Program-made: the position numbers and the translations under genes | From: Brenneria izadpanahii | Lineage (GTDB): Bacteria; Pseudomonadota; Gammaproteobacteria; Enterobacterales; Enterobacteriaceae | Assembly: GCF_017569925.1 (NCBI RefSeq) | Contig: NZ_CP050854.1 | Location: 5,266,698-5,330,697, forward strand | Length of the DNA: 64,000 bases | Reading direction: 5' to 3' | Notes under the pieces: generated by a model | What the model was told of the DNA's origin: nothing | What the model saw: only the letters and a program-made list of their open reading frames with translations | Database searches by the model: none | In this document: in pieces, positions 46,695-56,442 of the stretch | Layout of the letters: each line of letters opens with the position of its first letter | How positions within the stretch are numbered: the first letter of the stretch is position 1

Positions 46695-47368
46695 CAGCTC
46701 TGCTCCTCATCGGAAGGTGGTTGTCGTGCCGGAACGACTTTCCTTATGTGCTCCTCAATTGAGGTTGCATCAACAAATCGAATCTGTGCGTCAGCGGTTT
46801 TAGCCAATGTGCCCATGTGCTTCTTGATGTCAGTCAGCGCATCAGAGATCTTGGCAATGGATGGCTTTTCGACAAGCCCCGGGAGTCCGGCATAAGCCGA
46901 GACATCCAAAAGGTATTTTTCATTGTGTATCTTCTTTTCCCCAGCAGCACGCCAGCTAACCTTGACGTAAAAAGGCTTGAGTTGCCGGCTGACGTTCGCA
47001 TCTTTGGGCCTAAACAGATCGAACCCGATGGCAAAGGTAAAGCTGAATTTCTCACCCTGGCCAATCATGGTCAGCGCTGGGCGCTCTTCGGCGTGCTTGA
47101 ACAGAATGTGATAATTCTCGAAATCACCGGCTTCACGCTCGAACGAATAGCAGACATCCAAGGCTGGGCCCGAGCCCACATTGGAAAGTGCGAGTTGCAA
47201 GGCTCCATTACCGTCTGGATGTGGCTCAAAATGGGCAACGACCTGCGGCAAACTGCCCGCTTTTCGCAGCGCGCGGTTTTCGCGCAGCAGTGCATAAGTG
47301 AATGCTGTATAGATCAGGGTGGAAAACCCACCCACCGCGGTTCCGATTACTGCCCAGTCCCAGGCCAT
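46694..47368 (-). CDS. Membrane-anchored protein of unknown function inside the hsd operon
   Basis: 224 aa. One N-terminal membrane segment (about residues 5-27: [24 protein letters not shown]) is followed by a soluble part with a beta-rich region ([21 protein letters not shown]) and a helical, charged C-terminus. I do not recognise the family. The N-terminal layout (membrane helix, then a [12 protein letters not shown] domain) recurs in uncharacterised proteins of defence islands. Both ends overlap neighbours as TGATG, so it is translated in step with the Abi_C-like gene and hsdR and is unlikely to be a chance insertion. Confidence 0.7.
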   Translation of the reverse strand: MAWDWAVIGTAVGGFSTLIYTAFTYALLRENRALRKAGSLPQVVAHFEPHPDGNGALQLALSNVGSGPALDVCYSFEREAGDFENYHILFKHAEERPALTMIGQGEKFSFTFAIGFDLFRPKDANVSRQLKPFYVKVSWRAAGEKKIHNEKYLLDVSAYAGLPGLVEKPSIAKISDALTDIKKHMGTLAKTADAQIRFVDATSIEEHIRKVVPARQPPSDEEQS

Positions 47369-48108
47369 CAGGGTTCTCCTTGTTCCGCGTCTTGCTCCGC
47401 TATAGGAGCATCACGTGCGGCGTTTAATGCTTCGATATAAGCATCACGATCAAGCTGGTAGAGCAAACGGCTAACGGAAACATTGAGGGGAAAGGAATCA
47501 TTGCCAGGCAGAAGAATACGAAACTCAGGATTGCCGTCATCATCCATCACCAGTTCCAACCCGACATGAGCGTCAATCAGCTGGTTGAATTCCTCAAACC
47601 GCTCCCATGGCTCACGCGAATTGACCGGGTCTCGCTGCGCTTCCAGATAGGCTTGGTGCAGAAACATCACAAGCGCATCCGCTGATAAGACTGCTGAGCG
47701 GCGATGATGGATGGACAGTTTGGCAAGAAATCCATCCCGCCCATGACTCACTGGCCCAGATTCGTTCCGTAGATCGCCCAATGCTGTTGTCAGTTTGTGA
47801 TGTTGCGATACCAGCTTGAGAAATTTGTTGTTCTGGTTTTCTCCAAGCTTCAGCACGCGTACTGCAGCGCTGACCCACTCACCGAAATCCGGAGCCGTGG
47901 CTTTCGGCTTGACGGGTTGGGTAGGTGAATCCAGTTCATCCACGATGATGCGGCAGAAAACTTCGACGATGGATTTCGCGCAGTCGATGCACGCATCGTT
48001 ATCCTGATCCAATGTGCGCTCCAGTACCTCGAAGGTTTGCTGCAACATCGGCGCATCACGCCAATACACGCAAGCCTCACGGATGCCGGGGCACCAGTCC
48101 AGACTCAT
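47368..48108 (-). CDS. Abortive-infection C-terminal (Abi_C)-like protein
   Basis: 246 aa from the ATG at 48108, which overlaps the hsdS stop as ATGA. The first part is helical (TFEVLERTLDQDNDACIDCAKSIVEVF). The segment LGDLRNESGPVSHGRDG near residue 126 matches the LRN..G..HG signature of the Abi_C domain of phage-exclusion proteins, thought to be HEPN-like RNases. The tail after residue 180 is not recognised. A role in host shutdown when restriction fails is a reasonable inference, given its place within the hsd operon. Confidence 0.7.
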   Translation of the reverse strand: MSLDWCPGIREACVYWRDAPMLQQTFEVLERTLDQDNDACIDCAKSIVEVFCRIIVDELDSPTQPVKPKATAPDFGEWVSAAVRVLKLGENQNNKFLKLVSQHHKLTTALGDLRNESGPVSHGRDGFLAKLSIHHRRSAVLSADALVMFLHQAYLEAQRDPVNSREPWERFEEFNQLIDAHVGLELVMDDDGNPEFRILLPGNDSFPLNVSVSRLLYQLDRDAYIEALNAARDAPIAEQDAEQGEP

Positions 48109-49361
48109 GTTATTTCTCCGTGGAAGCGCTTTGCATCCTTGACGCGAAGCTCGCCTGAAATCAGCCTGGGAAGCAGGGTGTCGCGAAGTTGGGCGAGGGT
48201 GTGGGACTGGCGTTCGTTCTTTGCGATTTTTTCCAGAAATGGCCAAACGCACTGTGCAAACTTAGCAATGGTTCCTTCATCTGCGATAACGACGCGCGTT
48301 GCTGCGACGACTTCGGCGCGTACGGCTGGATATGCTCCACCGTCGGCAAGATTCGCCAAGGCTTCAATATTGTCCGGCGCAACTGCGGCAAGATACACAA
48401 GGGCTGCGTATTCGTCGCACTTTGGACGAAGCACCGCAAAGCCCGTACTGCCGGTTAAGCCATCTTCGTCTATGAGTGCGTAGGAACCATTGCCGGGCCG
48501 CACCGTACCGACAATCGTGTCGTTCGGTCGCAGCACGCGCTGAGCGCGGCTTGGCGCATCTTCTACCGCATACGGCGTGACACGCTCGATACGTCCCCAC
48601 TTCGTGTTCGACAAATCGACATAGCGGACTTCATCGGGCCTCGTCTGCTTTGTCCACGTCTCAGGGTTAAGTACAGCCAAATCCGTAAGCGCCCCAACAC
48701 GCCACCCCTTCGGAATCAAACCCAGTTCTGATTCCTGCATGTCTTCTAGCGGTACACCATCAAAATCCACGAACCGGGACTTGAACAAGGCTCGGGCCAT
48801 CGCTTCCAGCGTCTGGTTCATGCGCTGGTTCAGTTCAATTCTGTCATCCAATGTGCCAAGTACGTGTGCAATGGCACGCTGCTCCCTAAGGGACGGTGTT
48901 GGTATTTCGAGTCTTGCCAAGTCGTGGCCAGTAATTCCGGCTACTGCCACTTGCCGGCGGATCGTATCCAATGCATGAAAACCGCTTGGCGAATTGAAAA
49001 AATAATAAAGATATAGCGAATCTGCTTTTGATTTGTCCGGGCGTGCTCGAATAATTGATGATTCGAATGTTGTCGTTTCGTCGAGTTCGAGCACGATGCT
49101 GCACTTCCCAGCGCCTTCCGCTGTGAGAGAACGGCGTGCAAAAATTAAGTCGCCCTCAGCGAGAAGAAATCGACGTTTCTCTGATTCGTTCAATTCGACC
49201 CGCTTCATCGGAACTGAGCACAATCTTGGATAAGCGAATAGCTCGCCCATATTCACAATCTTTGCTCCGCGACCGTGAAATTCCTTAGTTTTGTAGATGC
49301 CGTTTCGAACAGGCTCCGAAAGTAGTTTCTCGAAAGACGTTTTTTGCAATTCACCCGCCAT
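48105..49361 (-). CDS. hsdS: Type I restriction enzyme specificity subunit (HsdS)
   Basis: 418 aa from the ATG at 49361, which overlaps the hsdM end by 11 bases. There are two target-recognition domains: the first ends with the conserved helix [26 protein letters not shown], the second with [20 protein letters not shown]. The first domain begins close to the start of the protein ([16 protein letters not shown]). It sets the bipartite DNA sequence methylated and restricted by the complex. The sequence recognised cannot be predicted here. Confidence 0.93.
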   Translation of the reverse strand: MAGELQKTSFEKLLSEPVRNGIYKTKEFHGRGAKIVNMGELFAYPRLCSVPMKRVELNESEKRRFLLAEGDLIFARRSLTAEGAGKCSIVLELDETTTFESSIIRARPDKSKADSLYLYYFFNSPSGFHALDTIRRQVAVAGITGHDLARLEIPTPSLREQRAIAHVLGTLDDRIELNQRMNQTLEAMARALFKSRFVDFDGVPLEDMQESELGLIPKGWRVGALTDLAVLNPETWTKQTRPDEVRYVDLSNTKWGRIERVTPYAVEDAPSRAQRVLRPNDTIVGTVRPGNGSYALIDEDGLTGSTGFAVLRPKCDEYAALVYLAAVAPDNIEALANLADGGAYPAVRAEVVAATRVVIADEGTIAKFAQCVWPFLEKIAKNERQSHTLAQLRDTLLPRLISGELRVKDAKRFHGEIT

Positions 49362-51171
49362 AGCCAAGCTCCGACAGGTTGGCGTCGATGAGTGCATCAA
49401 GTTTCGCCGCTTCCGATTGCTGTTTGCACCACTGCGCTGCGAGGCGCTGCATCTTTTCATCGAATGGTTCGCCATCGGCCGTCTGCGCCATAGCGCCGAC
49501 GTAGCGCCCCGGTGTGAGCACATGACCGTGTTTGCGAACGTCAGCAAGCGACGCAGATTTGCAGTAGCCGGGTACATCGGCGTATACGCCCACATGCTTT
49601 TCGCCCCGCCATGCATGGTAGGTCTCTGCAATCCTGGAAATTTCGTCTTCGGTCAACTCTCGCCGGGTACGGTCAACAAGCACGCCCATGTTGCGTGCGT
49701 CGATAAATAGGATTTCTCCGCGACGGTCGCGCAGCTTGCTGTTCTTCACCAGCCCATTGCTGCGATCCTTGGCCAGTATCCACAGGCATGCCGGAATCTG
49801 CGTGGAGTAGAACAACTGCCCCGGTAGAGCAACCATGCAATCCACCGCGCCGGCTTCGATCATCTCCTTGCGGATTTCGCCCTCGCCGCTCTGCTGGCTG
49901 CTCATGGAGCCATTCGCCAGCACCACACCGGCAAAGCCGTGCGGCGCAAGGTGGTGGAAGATGTGCTGCAACCATGCATAGTTGGCATTGCCCACCGGCG
50001 GCGGGCCAAACTTCCAACGCACGTCATCGCGCAGGCGCTCGCCGCCCCAGTCGGAAATGTTGAACGGAGGGTTGGCGAGGATGAAGTCGGCCTTCAGGTC
50101 GCGTAGTTCGTCCTTGTGGAAGCTGCCCTCATTGTTCCAGCGGATGTCGCTGTCGATGCCGCGTACGGCAAGGTTCATCTTGCACAGGCGCCAGGTGGTG
50201 TAGTTGCTTTCTTGGCCATAGATGGCGATATCGCCGATACGCCCGCCATGCTCGTTCACAAACTTCTCGCTTTGTACGAACATACCGCCGCTGCCGCAGC
50301 ATGGGTCGTACACGCGACCTTTGTACGGCTCGATCATTTCCACCAGGGTGCGCACCACGCTGCGCGGCGTATAGAACTCGCCGCCGCGCTTTCCTTCGGC
50401 ACCAGCGAACTGTCCGAGGAAGTACTCGTACACGCGCCCCAGCACGTCCTTGGATTTGTCGCCCCTCTCGTTCAGCGCGATGCCGGAAATCAGATCAATC
50501 AGTTCCCCCAGCATCACCTTGTTGAGGGCAGGCCGAGCGTAGTCCTTAGGCAGCACGCCTTTCAGGGATTCGTTGTCCTTCTCGATGGCGCGCATTGCGT
50601 CGTCGATCAGCGTCCCTATGCTCGATTGCTTGGCGTTGGCCTGTAGGTGAGACCAGCGCGCTTCCTTGGGCACCCAGAAGATGTTGTCGGCAAGGTATTC
50701 GTCCTTGTCCTCCGCTGCCAGCGGATCTTCGTCCTGCAACTCAGCGTGGCGAGCCTCAAATGCATCCGAGATGTACTTGAGGAAGATCAGACCGAGCGCG
50801 ACGTGCTTGTAATCGCTGGGCTCCATGTTGCCGCGCAACTTATCGGCGGTTTTCCACAGCTTGTCGGCGTAGTCGATTTCGGACACGGGTGTCTGACTCG
50901 AAGCGGCTGGTGTGGCTTTGGGTTGTGCAGACTTAGGTTTGGGGGAATCGTTGGATTCGACCGCCACTTGCGTGATTGTGCTCAAGGCAACCGAACCGCC
51001 TCGTCCCCGCCCTGGGCGAACTCGGCCGTCTTCGATCAGTTGCTGCTTGATGCGTTGGTAAATGCTGTCCTGCCAACCAAGTGCTTCGAGCAGGCGTTGA
51101 TTGCCCGCGCTGCCGCCCAAGGAGGTCAGCGTGGCGATAAAGCGTTCAACCAGTTGTTCAGTAGATGTCAC
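49351..51171 (-). CDS. hsdM: Type I restriction enzyme methyltransferase subunit (HsdM)
   Basis: 606-aa N6-adenine methyltransferase. An extra N-terminal winged-helix-like module (about 1-65, [20 protein letters not shown]) and a Ser/Pro/Lys linker precede the usual HsdM N-terminal domain ([14 protein letters not shown]). SAM-binding motif [10 protein letters not shown] is at 289-298 and the catalytic NPPF at 367-370. The added N-terminal module makes it longer than EcoKI-type HsdM (about 520-530 aa). It starts 17 bases after the Mrr-type gene. Confidence 0.95.
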   Translation of the reverse strand: MTSTEQLVERFIATLTSLGGSAGNQRLLEALGWQDSIYQRIKQQLIEDGRVRPGRGRGGSVALSTITQVAVESNDSPKPKSAQPKATPAASSQTPVSEIDYADKLWKTADKLRGNMEPSDYKHVALGLIFLKYISDAFEARHAELQDEDPLAAEDKDEYLADNIFWVPKEARWSHLQANAKQSSIGTLIDDAMRAIEKDNESLKGVLPKDYARPALNKVMLGELIDLISGIALNERGDKSKDVLGRVYEYFLGQFAGAEGKRGGEFYTPRSVVRTLVEMIEPYKGRVYDPCCGSGGMFVQSEKFVNEHGGRIGDIAIYGQESNYTTWRLCKMNLAVRGIDSDIRWNNEGSFHKDELRDLKADFILANPPFNISDWGGERLRDDVRWKFGPPPVGNANYAWLQHIFHHLAPHGFAGVVLANGSMSSQQSGEGEIRKEMIEAGAVDCMVALPGQLFYSTQIPACLWILAKDRSNGLVKNSKLRDRRGEILFIDARNMGVLVDRTRRELTEDEISRIAETYHAWRGEKHVGVYADVPGYCKSASLADVRKHGHVLTPGRYVGAMAQTADGEPFDEKMQRLAAQWCKQQSEAAKLDALIDANLSELGYGG

Positions 51172-51188
51172 TTATTATTCCTATGGCT

Positions 51189-52181
51189 TCAAGCGGGCCA
51201 GTACAGCCGCTTCAGCGGCACGATGCGTTTGGTTTCGGCGTCGGTAGCGTCGTAGTGTTCGATCAGGGCACGAACGACATGATCCAGCGTCCACATTGCC
51301 AGCGGGATGGATGCTCGATCTGCTTCGTACTGGGCGTCCTTGGTGAAGCCGCCAGTACTGACGTATAGCCCGCGATCATCCTTGTGGCGACCGCCGAGGA
51401 AGCTACGGATTTCCTGACTGCCCATTTGACCCTTGCGGTGCTTGACCTCCACGACGATGCGCGGGTGTTCGAAGCCAAAGCCGTCCGGCGAGGCCACGAT
51501 GTCCTTGCCCCGATCCGAGCCGGGCGGCGAAATCTGGGTTTTGTAGCCCATGGCGCGCAGGATGCCGGCGACCAGTTGCTGCATGTCGTCCCAGTCGAGT
51601 TCGTTGACCCGATCCTTGATGCGCTCCAGCGCCTGGGACTCGATGTCAGCCAGTGGATCGGCGATGACTTCCTCGGCTTCATCTTCCACGGCTGGAGCTG
51701 GTTTACCCTTCAGCGCCGCCAGCACTTCGGCTGCCGCGCTGGACGGCACCTCGAACAGGGTCAGGGTCGAACCCAGGCTGTTCTTCGTGCTGGTACTCAG
51801 GCAGTCGCGTGTCAGTTCTTGAGTTTGCCATTGCACTTTGCGCGCCAGCGGCATGCCTTGTTCGGCCCACTCCGGGTGGTGCTCGGCCGGGCCAGACACT
51901 TTACCGAACGAGTACAGACGATTGGCCGGCGAATAGGTGACGATCCAATCGCTATCTTGAATGTCGTTGACGAAGCGCCAGACCTGGGATGCGCCCGATA
52001 CCACGGTCCCTTGTTTTGCTTGAGGCTCGGCGGATTGGTATAGAGCGATCAACTGCTTGCGTCTGACTCCTGGCTTGGCATGAGCGGCCAACTGACTCCA
52101 GCCAACGGCGGCCACGCCGCGTTCCCGAAAAACCTCATATAGGCTGCCACCTTCGCCGCGCACCATCCACATCCGAGCCAT
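51189..52181 (-). CDS. Mrr-type restriction endonuclease
   Basis: 330 aa from the ATG at 52181, with GAGGG seven bases upstream. The N-terminal part (about 1-150) begins WMVRGEGGSLYEVFRERGVAAVGW, a domain common to Mrr-like and other defence nucleases that may bind modified DNA or nucleotides. The C-terminal Mrr_cat nuclease (about 205-315) has GSDRGKDIVA and VVEVKHRKGQMGSQEI, giving the D ... E-x-K active site. Mrr enzymes cleave DNA carrying methylated bases. It is the first gene of the operon and, beside a methylase, could target foreign methylation. Confidence 0.88.
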   Translation of the reverse strand: MARMWMVRGEGGSLYEVFRERGVAAVGWSQLAAHAKPGVRRKQLIALYQSAEPQAKQGTVVSGASQVWRFVNDIQDSDWIVTYSPANRLYSFGKVSGPAEHHPEWAEQGMPLARKVQWQTQELTRDCLSTSTKNSLGSTLTLFEVPSSAAAEVLAALKGKPAPAVEDEAEEVIADPLADIESQALERIKDRVNELDWDDMQQLVAGILRAMGYKTQISPPGSDRGKDIVASPDGFGFEHPRIVVEVKHRKGQMGSQEIRSFLGGRHKDDRGLYVSTGGFTKDAQYEADRASIPLAMWTLDHVVRALIEHYDATDAETKRIVPLKRLYWPA

Positions 52182-53030
52182 GGTGTTCCCTCTTGTGTTC
52201 ATTGTCATCAATCCAGTACGACCAGAAATTCAGCCGTTAATGTCATGGGCTGGACACCTCTGATATTACGTTACAGTGAGACTAGCCCGTATTCTGCCAT
52301 CAGGCGTAGGGTACGTGGTCAGTTCAATATCCTTGCCAACCGTTGATTTCGCCCAATTCCGTCAGTGAGTTGATTTTCTCTTATCAATCAGATTCGGTAG
52401 ACGGTAGTTGTCGTCCGGGAGTACTGCAAACAGAGATGCCAAGGATGGAAACCAAATATTTTGCATCTCACTCCCCCGCGAGAGTGAGCCATCCGATTTT
52501 CACATACCGACAATGCAGCGATTCCGGATCGCTAGTCTAATGACATGTTACTGATAATTGTATCAGCGTGTGTTAATCATCGTCGATCAGAAATGTACAT
52601 CAAGGCGCGAACAGTGTCGTTCCTATGTTCCAAAATTCACGGGCAACGGCGCTTCAGTCTTGCAATTTCCCAACTCACGAACTATGCTCGTTTTTCGTAC
52701 AGCTAGTCTCCCAATAGCATCCCACGTTGCCACGACCTTCCAGGCAACGCACAGGCTAGACCTGTGTGGTCGACGCCCAACCCGCTAACGTTACCGGCAG
52801 CGCGGGTGGCCGCTTCGGCGGTGGTAGCGACCTTCTTTCCCTGCGCCATCATAGCTGCATCTCTGTTTTGTTCTTAGCGTATTCGCGGCTTTCGTCAGCC
52901 TGAAATCGTCCTGTTTTATTTCAATGCTGCGTTATCTCTAGCGCATGACCTGCTTTTACCAATCGTTCGGAACTGGCGCAGCCGGTGGCCGTGGCCTTTT
53001 ATTGCCTCAGCTTAGTTTATCCATGAGGCC

Positions 53031-53072
53031 GCAACGTCACTTCGTCCGCAGCGCGGCTCGAAGTGACGTTGC
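53031..53072. repeat. Perfect 14-bp inverted repeat
   Basis: GCAACGTCACTTCG, a 14-base spacer, then the exact complement. It stands alone in the non-coding region ahead of the recombinase-like and primase genes. Candidate roles are a protein-binding palindrome, a replication origin element for the nearby primase, or a transcript hairpin. Confidence 0.8.
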
Positions 53073-53170
53073 CCCGGCCGCCGCGCCAGCGCTTGTGCTG
53101 TCTCGTTTTCCGACGCGACCTGTCATCTGACGCCCTGTTGGCTGCGTCAACATTTATCAACCATTCAACT

Positions 53171-53369
53171 AAGGAGGACTGAACCGATACCTGAAGGCAG
53201 GCTTTCAGCCTGGGGAACGTTCCTGCTGACGCAGGCGGTTGCACTGAGTGCATAACCGGTTCCCGTGATACCCAAACCCCAGACACTCCGGCGCACAGGT
53301 ATTGTTCAGCACGGCATAGGTTCGCCCTGTGCCGCAGGCAACCGCGCGCCGAAGACTGAGGTAAACGCT
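53171..53369 (+). other. Possible structured leader before the recombinase-like gene
   Basis: It begins with AAGGAGG at 53171-53177, which has no ATG, GTG or TTG at normal spacing. Three stems follow: CAGGCT-TTC-AGCCTG (53198-53212); CGGTT/GCACT-G-AGTGC/AACCG (53236-53258); and CACAGG pairing with CCTGTG around 53294-53332. This could be a regulatory RNA leader; function is unknown. Confidence 0.4.
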
Positions 53370-54251
53370 ATGTCACAGTTAACTCGTGAGATGCAGAAAC
53401 TGGCCCGGCGGGCCGCTGGTAGTTACAAAACCGTTCACGATCGGCTGAAAATGGCCGAGCGGATCGGCCGTCATCTGCTGTCGCTGAATATTCAGGTACG
53501 CTCGGTACAGCATCTGAAAGCGAAACATATTGAGAGTTACATCGCCGACCGTCTTACGCAGGGAATATTGCTGCGTACGTTGCACAATGAGATGGCGGCG
53601 GTGCGAGTTATTCTGCGTGAGGCCGGGCGGGAAATACTGGCGGGATCCGAACGGATTAGCAATAAAGCGCTGGGATTAGGTGGTGCCAGCCGGAGCGGCA
53701 CGCGCGCCGCCATTACCCCGGAGCATTATCAGGTCGTTCTGACCACCCTGCGGCAAAAAGATGCCGGCGTAGCCGTCACGCTGCAACTGGCCCGGCTAAT
53801 GGGCCTGCGCTCGCAGGAGGCGGTGCAGTGCTCGCAGTCGCTATCCTATTGGGCCGCGGCGCTGGCCAGGGGCGACGAACGTCTGCCGGTTGTCTACGGC
53901 ACCAAAGGCGGGCGTCCGCGCCAGACCATGGTGTTGAACCGTGAGGCCGTGACGCAGGTTGTCCGTGAAGCGTTAGCAATTGCCGCTACGCGTAACGGCC
54001 GCCTGATTGACAAACCCGACCTGAAAACCGCCATGAATCGATGGCATTACCAAACCACTTCGGCCGGTCTGAAAGGACAATATTCCCCGCACAGTCTGCG
54101 TTATGCCTGGGCTCAGGATGCCATTCGCCATTACCGGCAGCAGGGCTTCAGCCGCAGGGAAGCCTATGCGCTGACATCAATGGATTTAGGCCATGGCGAC
54201 GGACGCGGGCGCTACATCCGGCAGGTGTACGGGCAGGAGGTGGCGCAATGA
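53370..54251 (+). CDS. Integrase-domain (tyrosine-recombinase-like) island protein
   Basis: 293 aa from the ATG at 53370, with GAGG upstream. The N-terminal SAM-like DNA-binding part (about 1-90) includes KAKHIESYIADRLTQG. The C-terminal part keeps traces of a tyrosine recombinase: GLRSQEAVQ (Arg I), SPHSLRYAWA (HxxR) and LGHGDGRGRYIRQVY with candidate tyrosines. This layout matches integrase-domain proteins found beside primases in enterobacterial islands, distinct from the insertion integrase. It may resolve or process the element rather than integrate it. ATGA overlap with the primase gene. Confidence 0.8.
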   Translation: MSQLTREMQKLARRAAGSYKTVHDRLKMAERIGRHLLSLNIQVRSVQHLKAKHIESYIADRLTQGILLRTLHNEMAAVRVILREAGREILAGSERISNKALGLGGASRSGTRAAITPEHYQVVLTTLRQKDAGVAVTLQLARLMGLRSQEAVQCSQSLSYWAAALARGDERLPVVYGTKGGRPRQTMVLNREAVTQVVREALAIAATRNGRLIDKPDLKTAMNRWHYQTTSAGLKGQYSPHSLRYAWAQDAIRHYRQQGFSRREAYALTSMDLGHGDGRGRYIRQVYGQEVAQ

Positions 54252-56251
54252 CGGGTAAGTTTGTTACTGAGATAACCCATAGCGCTTGTTATCGCTGGCC
54301 TGCCGTTCTTTCTGCGTTAAATATCCGCGTTCCGGCCCACCATCGACACGGTCCTTGCCCGATTTGTGGCGGTAAAGACCGTTTTCGTTTCGATGACCTT
54401 GAAGGCCGGGGCACCTGGTTCTGCAATCAGTGCCGGGCCGGTGACGGTCTGGATCTGGTGGCGAAAGTGCATCAGTGCTCCCTGACGGAGGCGGCAAAGC
54501 TGGTCGCCTCGGTGGAAGACAGGCAGGCAATATCGCCAGCCAGGGGAAAAGCGCAATCTTCACCGCCAGATATCAGCGAGAAGGTTTCAGCGTTGCTGTC
54601 CCGCTGTGCCTGTGGTGAGTCGCCTTATTTGCAGGCTAAGGGGTATCAACGAAGTGAGCACGTACTGACAGAGGGCGCACCAGTGCATATTGCCGATGCC
54701 GTTTTTGGGCCGGGTTCGCTGGTGTTAACGCTTCGGGATAGCGAAGGTGATGTGACCGGCGCGCAGCTTATCAGTCCCGCAGGCGATAAACGTCTGCTGC
54801 CCGGTTCGCGGCTAAAAGGCTGTTTTATTGCTTTGCCTGCCGGTGAAGATCATTCCGACATCGCCATCGCCGAAGGTTACGCTACGGCGCTGGCGGTTCA
54901 GTCTCTGACAGGAGCTGCAACCTATGCAGCCTTGTCGGCGAATAACCTGCTGCATGTCGCCCGATCCTTACGTGAAAAAAATCCTCATGCCCGCCTTATC
55001 CTGGCTGGCGATAACGACAATGGCACAGGTGAAAATACCGGCCGGAAACAGGCCGAATATGCCGCCCGACAGGTGAACGGTTTTGCCGTATTGCCGCCCG
55101 GCGATATCGCCGCCGACTGGGACGATTATCTGCGTCATAACGGCCGTGACGTTGCCCGGCGCACTTTTTACCGCCAGCTTTCTTCCATGGAGATGCCCAT
55201 TATGACTCCCGATGACCATGAGCTCGTCTTTACCTCCACGCTGCCGCTGCGCCGGGGCTCTGAGGGCTACGATGCCCGGCAGGATTACCTGATTAAGGGG
55301 CATCTCGCCGGTCATTCGCTATGCAGCATCTACGGGGCCAGCGGGTCGTATAAATCGTTTCTGGCGGTATCCTGGGCCTGCCATATCGCCACCGGTAAAC
55401 CGTGGGCCAACCGGCTGGTCAATCAGGGCGCAGTGATTTATGTGGTGGGTGAAGGCGGTATCGGTGTGCCGCGGCGGATCCGCGCCTGGGAGCAGACGCT
55501 GAACGGCAGCAGCCCTGTTGATACCCTGTTTCGGGTCGATTGTCCGGTATTTCCGGCCAGTAGCGAGAGTGTAAAGCAGGTAATACAGGCGGCGAATGAC
55601 GTTAAACGAGAGACCGGAATGCCGGTCCGGTTGATTATTCTCGATACGCTGGCCCGCTGCTTTGGCGGTTCAGATGAGAACACGGCTAAGGATATGGGCG
55701 CATTTATTCAGGGGTGCGATGCCATCAAGGCCGCTACGCAGGCATCGGTGTTGATCGTTCATCATTCCGGCAAAGATCTGGAGCGGGGCGCGCGCGGCTC
55801 CAGCGCGTTTCAGGCCGCGCTGGATGCGGAGTTCAACGTCCGGCGGGAAAGTAACGGCAATGCGCTGGTATTGAGCTGTACCAAAATGAAAGATGCCGAA
55901 CCGCCCGCGCCGGCGGCTTACGACCTGACGCCGGTTACGGTCTATGTTGATGAGGACGGCGAGCCGGTTGATTCGCTGGTGCTGAACGACCAGCCGAGGG
56001 AACTCCGGGACGGAACCGATGCTTACCCGGAGTTGGCCGGTATCCCCCATCTGACCGTCAATCACATCGCTGTCTGGCAGGCTCTTAAGGCGCGCGAAGT
56101 CTGTACCCGATCGCAGTTGCGCGACGATCTGCGCGTAAAAGGGATGAATGTGGATAAAAAGTTTACCCGCTGGCTGCTCAAGCTGGAGAAAGACGGCCTG
56201 ATTGAGCTGGAGGGAGAAACGATCCGCCTTGCCGGGTATCTGGGGGAATAA
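54248..56251 (+). CDS. P4-alpha-like primase fused to RepA-type helicase (AAA_25)
   Basis: 667 aa from the ATG at 54248, which overlaps the previous stop. Domain order: a P4-type zinc finger (CPICGGKDRFRFDD ... WFCNQC, about 37-65); a Toprim-like primase part (IAEGYATALA near 206, LILAGDNDNG near 255); and a RecA/AAA_25 helicase with Walker A YGASGSYKS near 361, Walker B LIILDTLA and VHHSGKDLERGARGSSAF. The C-terminus is a winged-helix-like region (TRSQLRDDLRVKG). It would prime and unwind DNA for autonomous replication of the excised element, as in phage P4 and related satellites. Confidence 0.9.
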   Translation: MTGKFVTEITHSACYRWPAVLSALNIRVPAHHRHGPCPICGGKDRFRFDDLEGRGTWFCNQCRAGDGLDLVAKVHQCSLTEAAKLVASVEDRQAISPARGKAQSSPPDISEKVSALLSRCACGESPYLQAKGYQRSEHVLTEGAPVHIADAVFGPGSLVLTLRDSEGDVTGAQLISPAGDKRLLPGSRLKGCFIALPAGEDHSDIAIAEGYATALAVQSLTGAATYAALSANNLLHVARSLREKNPHARLILAGDNDNGTGENTGRKQAEYAARQVNGFAVLPPGDIAADWDDYLRHNGRDVARRTFYRQLSSMEMPIMTPDDHELVFTSTLPLRRGSEGYDARQDYLIKGHLAGHSLCSIYGASGSYKSFLAVSWACHIATGKPWANRLVNQGAVIYVVGEGGIGVPRRIRAWEQTLNGSSPVDTLFRVDCPVFPASSESVKQVIQAANDVKRETGMPVRLIILDTLARCFGGSDENTAKDMGAFIQGCDAIKAATQASVLIVHHSGKDLERGARGSSAFQAALDAEFNVRRESNGNALVLSCTKMKDAEPPAPAAYDLTPVTVYVDEDGEPVDSLVLNDQPRELRDGTDAYPELAGIPHLTVNHIAVWQALKAREVCTRSQLRDDLRVKGMNVDKKFTRWLLKLEKDGLIELEGETIRLAGYLGE

Positions 56252-56442
56252 ACGGGAACATGGTGGTACTGATGGGGGGATCCGGCCCAAAAAAACCGGA
56301 TCCCCCCACTTCCCGCCTGTATACGACGCCCAGGTGGGGGGAATCGCTCAATGCTGCGCTATGACTAGCCTGAGCAGGGATATGTCTGTTTTCAGTGGGG
56401 GCAAAAGTGTGGCGCTGGCGGGTCAAAGGAAAATGGGGGAAA

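Larger units (their letters stand above)
52182..53369. other. Spacer between defence operon and replication/recombination genes
   Basis: Nearly 1.2 kb without a clear gene. It should contain the promoter of the leftward mrr-hsd operon. At 52703-52852 (minus) a 49-codon frame starts MMAQGKKVATTAEAATRAAG, which looks like a real protein start, then decays; it may be a remnant. A 14-bp inverted repeat lies at 53031-53072, and the last 200 bases before 53370 are rich in stem-loops. Confidence 0.5.

Noticed and set aside
52558..53130. Short plus-strand frames in the 52.2-53.3 kb spacer as genes
   Set aside because: No ribosome-binding sites, biased low-complexity translations (Arg/Ser/Pro rich), and no recognised domain.
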